34,135 nt of DNA from Synergistaceae bacterium (GTDB taxonomy: Bacteria > Synergistota > Synergistia > Synergistales > Synergistaceae), in assembly GCA_031290815.1 (NCBI GenBank), contig JAISLO010000123.1, positions 1 through 34,135 on the forward strand, given 5' to 3'. Position numbers and translations under genes: made by a program. Shown here piece by piece: positions 32,877 to 34,135 of the stretch. Each line of letters starts with the position of its first letter. Within the stretch, counting starts at the first letter, position 1. The notes under the pieces were generated by a model, which did not search any database, had not been told where the DNA came from, and saw only the letters and a list, made by a program, of their open reading frames with translations.

Positions 32877-33665
32877 TCACATGCAGTGTATGCTCAGTCC
32901 GCCGTCGACCAGCATATCCAAGCCGCTGACATAAGAGGCGGCATCGGAAATCAAAAACAACGCGGCTTGAGCCTGCTCTTCGGCCGTTGCGTACCGACCG
33001 ATAGGGATATTGGCGCTGATGGCATCCATGGCTGCCTTTGGGTTGCTCGGGCTGAGCCCTTTATGGGTCTCATCGTTTATTGGCGTATCAGTGAGGCCGG
33101 GAAGCAGACTATTGACGCGAACCCCATACGCCGCGGCTTCCAATGCCGCACATCTGCTCATTGCCAATACGGCGCCCCTTGAAGTGGAGTACTCCAGCGT
33201 CTTTGCCATGCCGCGCACCGATAGAAGCGAGGCGGTATTCACAATCGCGCCGTATCCTTGGGCCTTCATGATCCTCAAAGTGTGTTTCAAAACATAGAAC
33301 GGGCCCAACACATTGTTTTCGATGACTTTTCTGAACTCTTCTGTGGGCATGTCAATTGTCTCGGCCATACAGGAGCCGATCCCAGCGTGATTGAAGCATC
33401 CGTCGATGCGACCAAACCTCTTGACAGTGTCTTGAAGCATCTTGATGACGCCATTCTCGTCGCACACATTCAAATGCACTGTCATCAACCGATCCTTCGC
33501 ATCCTGAAAATTCGCGTCTAATTCGTCCAGTCCTTTTTTTTCCTTGTCCACAGCGGTCACGCCAACAGCGCCGAGCTTGATCGAGAGACTTGCGAAAGCT
33601 CGCCCCATACCGCTAGCCGCACCGGTAACAACCAACACTTTGTTGTTCATATCATATAAATCCAT
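32877..33665 (-). CDS. Short-chain dehydrogenase with Arg in place of the catalytic Lys
   Basis: A 262-residue classical-length SDR. The NAD(P) loop is TGAASGMG (14-21), and Asp40 after the second strand points to NAD(H). Other features are NHAG (92-95), Asn-rich ENNVLG (116-121) and the catalytic Ser146 in NTASLLS. The active site reads Y159-S-T-S-R163, where classical SDRs have Y-x-x-x-K. Arg may still hold the cofactor ribose, or the enzyme may be altered in activity. ATG 33665 has AGAGGTGAT upstream; an in-frame TTG six codons earlier is unlikely. It lies 14 bases downstream of the next SDR and is probably co-transcribed with the OYE-type gene. Confidence 0.88.
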   Translation of the reverse strand: MDLYDMNNKVLVVTGAASGMGRAFASLSIKLGAVGVTAVDKEKKGLDELDANFQDAKDRLMTVHLNVCDENGVIKMLQDTVKRFGRIDGCFNHAGIGSCMAETIDMPTEEFRKVIENNVLGPFYVLKHTLRIMKAQGYGAIVNTASLLSVRGMAKTLEYSTSRGAVLAMSRCAALEAAAYGVRVNSLLPGLTDTPINDETHKGLSPSNPKAAMDAISANIPIGRYATAEEQAQAALFLISDAASYVSGLDMLVDGGLSIHCM

Positions 33666-33679
33666 ATAATCACCTCTTA

Positions 33680-34135
33680 TCAAGCGACGATCAGTCCGCC
33701 GTCTATCAGGATCGTGTCTCCGTGGATATAAGAGGATTCGTCGCTGGCGAGAAAGAGAATCAGGCTTGTAGTATCCTCGACAGTGCCGACGCGTCCGGCT
33801 GGCGTTCCGTTAATCGCAGTCATGAAATCAGGGTTATTCAACAGATCGGTCACCATACCTGTTTTTATAAGCCCAGGACAGACTGTATTCGCCCGGATGC
33901 CATTTTTGCCGAGTTCGGCAGTGATCTGCATCGTCAGCCCGATCACCGCGTGCTTCGAACATGTGTAAGCCGCCCCGCCTCCTCCGCCTTCCACGCCGGC
34001 CGCCGAAGCTATATTTACGATGACTCCCTTTTTTCTCTCCAACATTCCAGGAACGGCATATTTGCAGCACATGAATGAACCCTTCACATTCAGGTCGAGA
34101 GCATGATCGAACAACTCTTCCGTCTGTTCGCAGAA
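33680..34135 (-). CDS. Short-chain dehydrogenase, C-terminal part (cut by window edge)
   Basis: The last 151 residues of an SDR that starts beyond the right edge. The visible part has LNVKGSFMCCKYAVPGML, the catalytic serine in VNIASAAG, a canonical Y-T-C-S-K active site (YTCSKHAV), VCPGLIKTGM after it, and the closing LASDESSYIHGDTILIDGG typical of classical SDRs. The substrate is unknown; family members oxidise or reduce alcohols and ketones with NAD(P). It heads, or lies within, an operon with the SDR and the OYE-type reductase that follow on the same strand. Confidence 0.9.
   Translation of the reverse strand, partial: FCEQTEELFDHALDLNVKGSFMCCKYAVPGMLERKKGVIVNIASAAGVEGGGGGAAYTCSKHAVIGLTMQITAELGKNGIRANTVCPGLIKTGMVTDLLNNPDFMTAINGTPAGRVGTVEDTTSLILFLASDESSYIHGDTILIDGGLIVA

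Overview
The window looks like the chromosome of a strict anaerobe that ferments peptides and amino acids. The signs are a rubrerythrin with an N-terminal rubredoxin domain, a large peptide-import operon tied to amino-acid enzymes, a complete-looking anaerobic (cobalt-early) corrin operon, and an old-yellow-enzyme/2,4-dienoyl-CoA-reductase-like flavoprotein with an Fe-S site. The gene content and the fused corrin genes make me lean towards Synergistota, but that is inference and other anaerobic phyla are possible.

Layout. 1-1523: a poorly coding, eroded stretch holding the start of an IS1595-type transposase, a lipoprotein gene broken by one base, and a tetranucleotide microsatellite. 1524-3474 (+): rubrerythrin, then a trans-sulfuration-type PLP enzyme. 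3590-11198 (-): one operon read right to left behind a very good sigma70-type promoter: AstE/AspA-like deacylase, peptide-binding protein, two permeases, an ornithine-cyclodeaminase-family enzyme, two ATPases and an AhpD-like protein. 11529-15106 (-): a BtuCDF/FecBCD-type importer plus a Gate-domain membrane protein. 15504-27504 (+): ten tightly coupled genes making the tetrapyrrole and corrin ring: cbiC, cbiD, cbiET, cbiFG, cbiH, cbiJ-hemC, cobA-hemD, hemB, cbiB, cobD. 27564-28582 (-): a metallo-beta-lactamase-fold hydrolase behind a coupled 27-codon ORF. 28748-28832 (+): tRNA-Leu(GAG). 29393-30793 (+): a DASS/SLC13 carboxylate transporter. 30933-34135 (-): an OYE-type reductase and two short-chain dehydrogenases, the second cut by the window edge.

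How the parts work together. The corrin operon carries the steps from 5-aminolevulinate (HemB, HemC, HemD) through precorrin-2 (SUMT) to the macrocycle enzymes, then amide attachment (CbiB) and the aminopropanol-phosphate arm (CobD). The C20 methylase CbiL, a cobalt chelatase, the amidases CbiA/CbiP and the nucleotide-loop genes are not here and must lie elsewhere if the pathway works. Four of the ten genes are two-domain fusions. Three of these join consecutive steps (HemD/SUMT, CbiF/CbiG, CbiE/CbiT); the fourth, CbiJ-HemC, joins distant steps and is the most unusual gene in the window. The divergent importer operon probably takes up a corrinoid or an iron chelate.

The most interesting non-coding signal is the leader of the corrin operon. 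A GC-rich hairpin there competes with a second pairing that buries the only plausible Shine-Dalgarno G-run just ahead of a U-tract. I saw no recognisable B12-box, so this may be a control element of another type.
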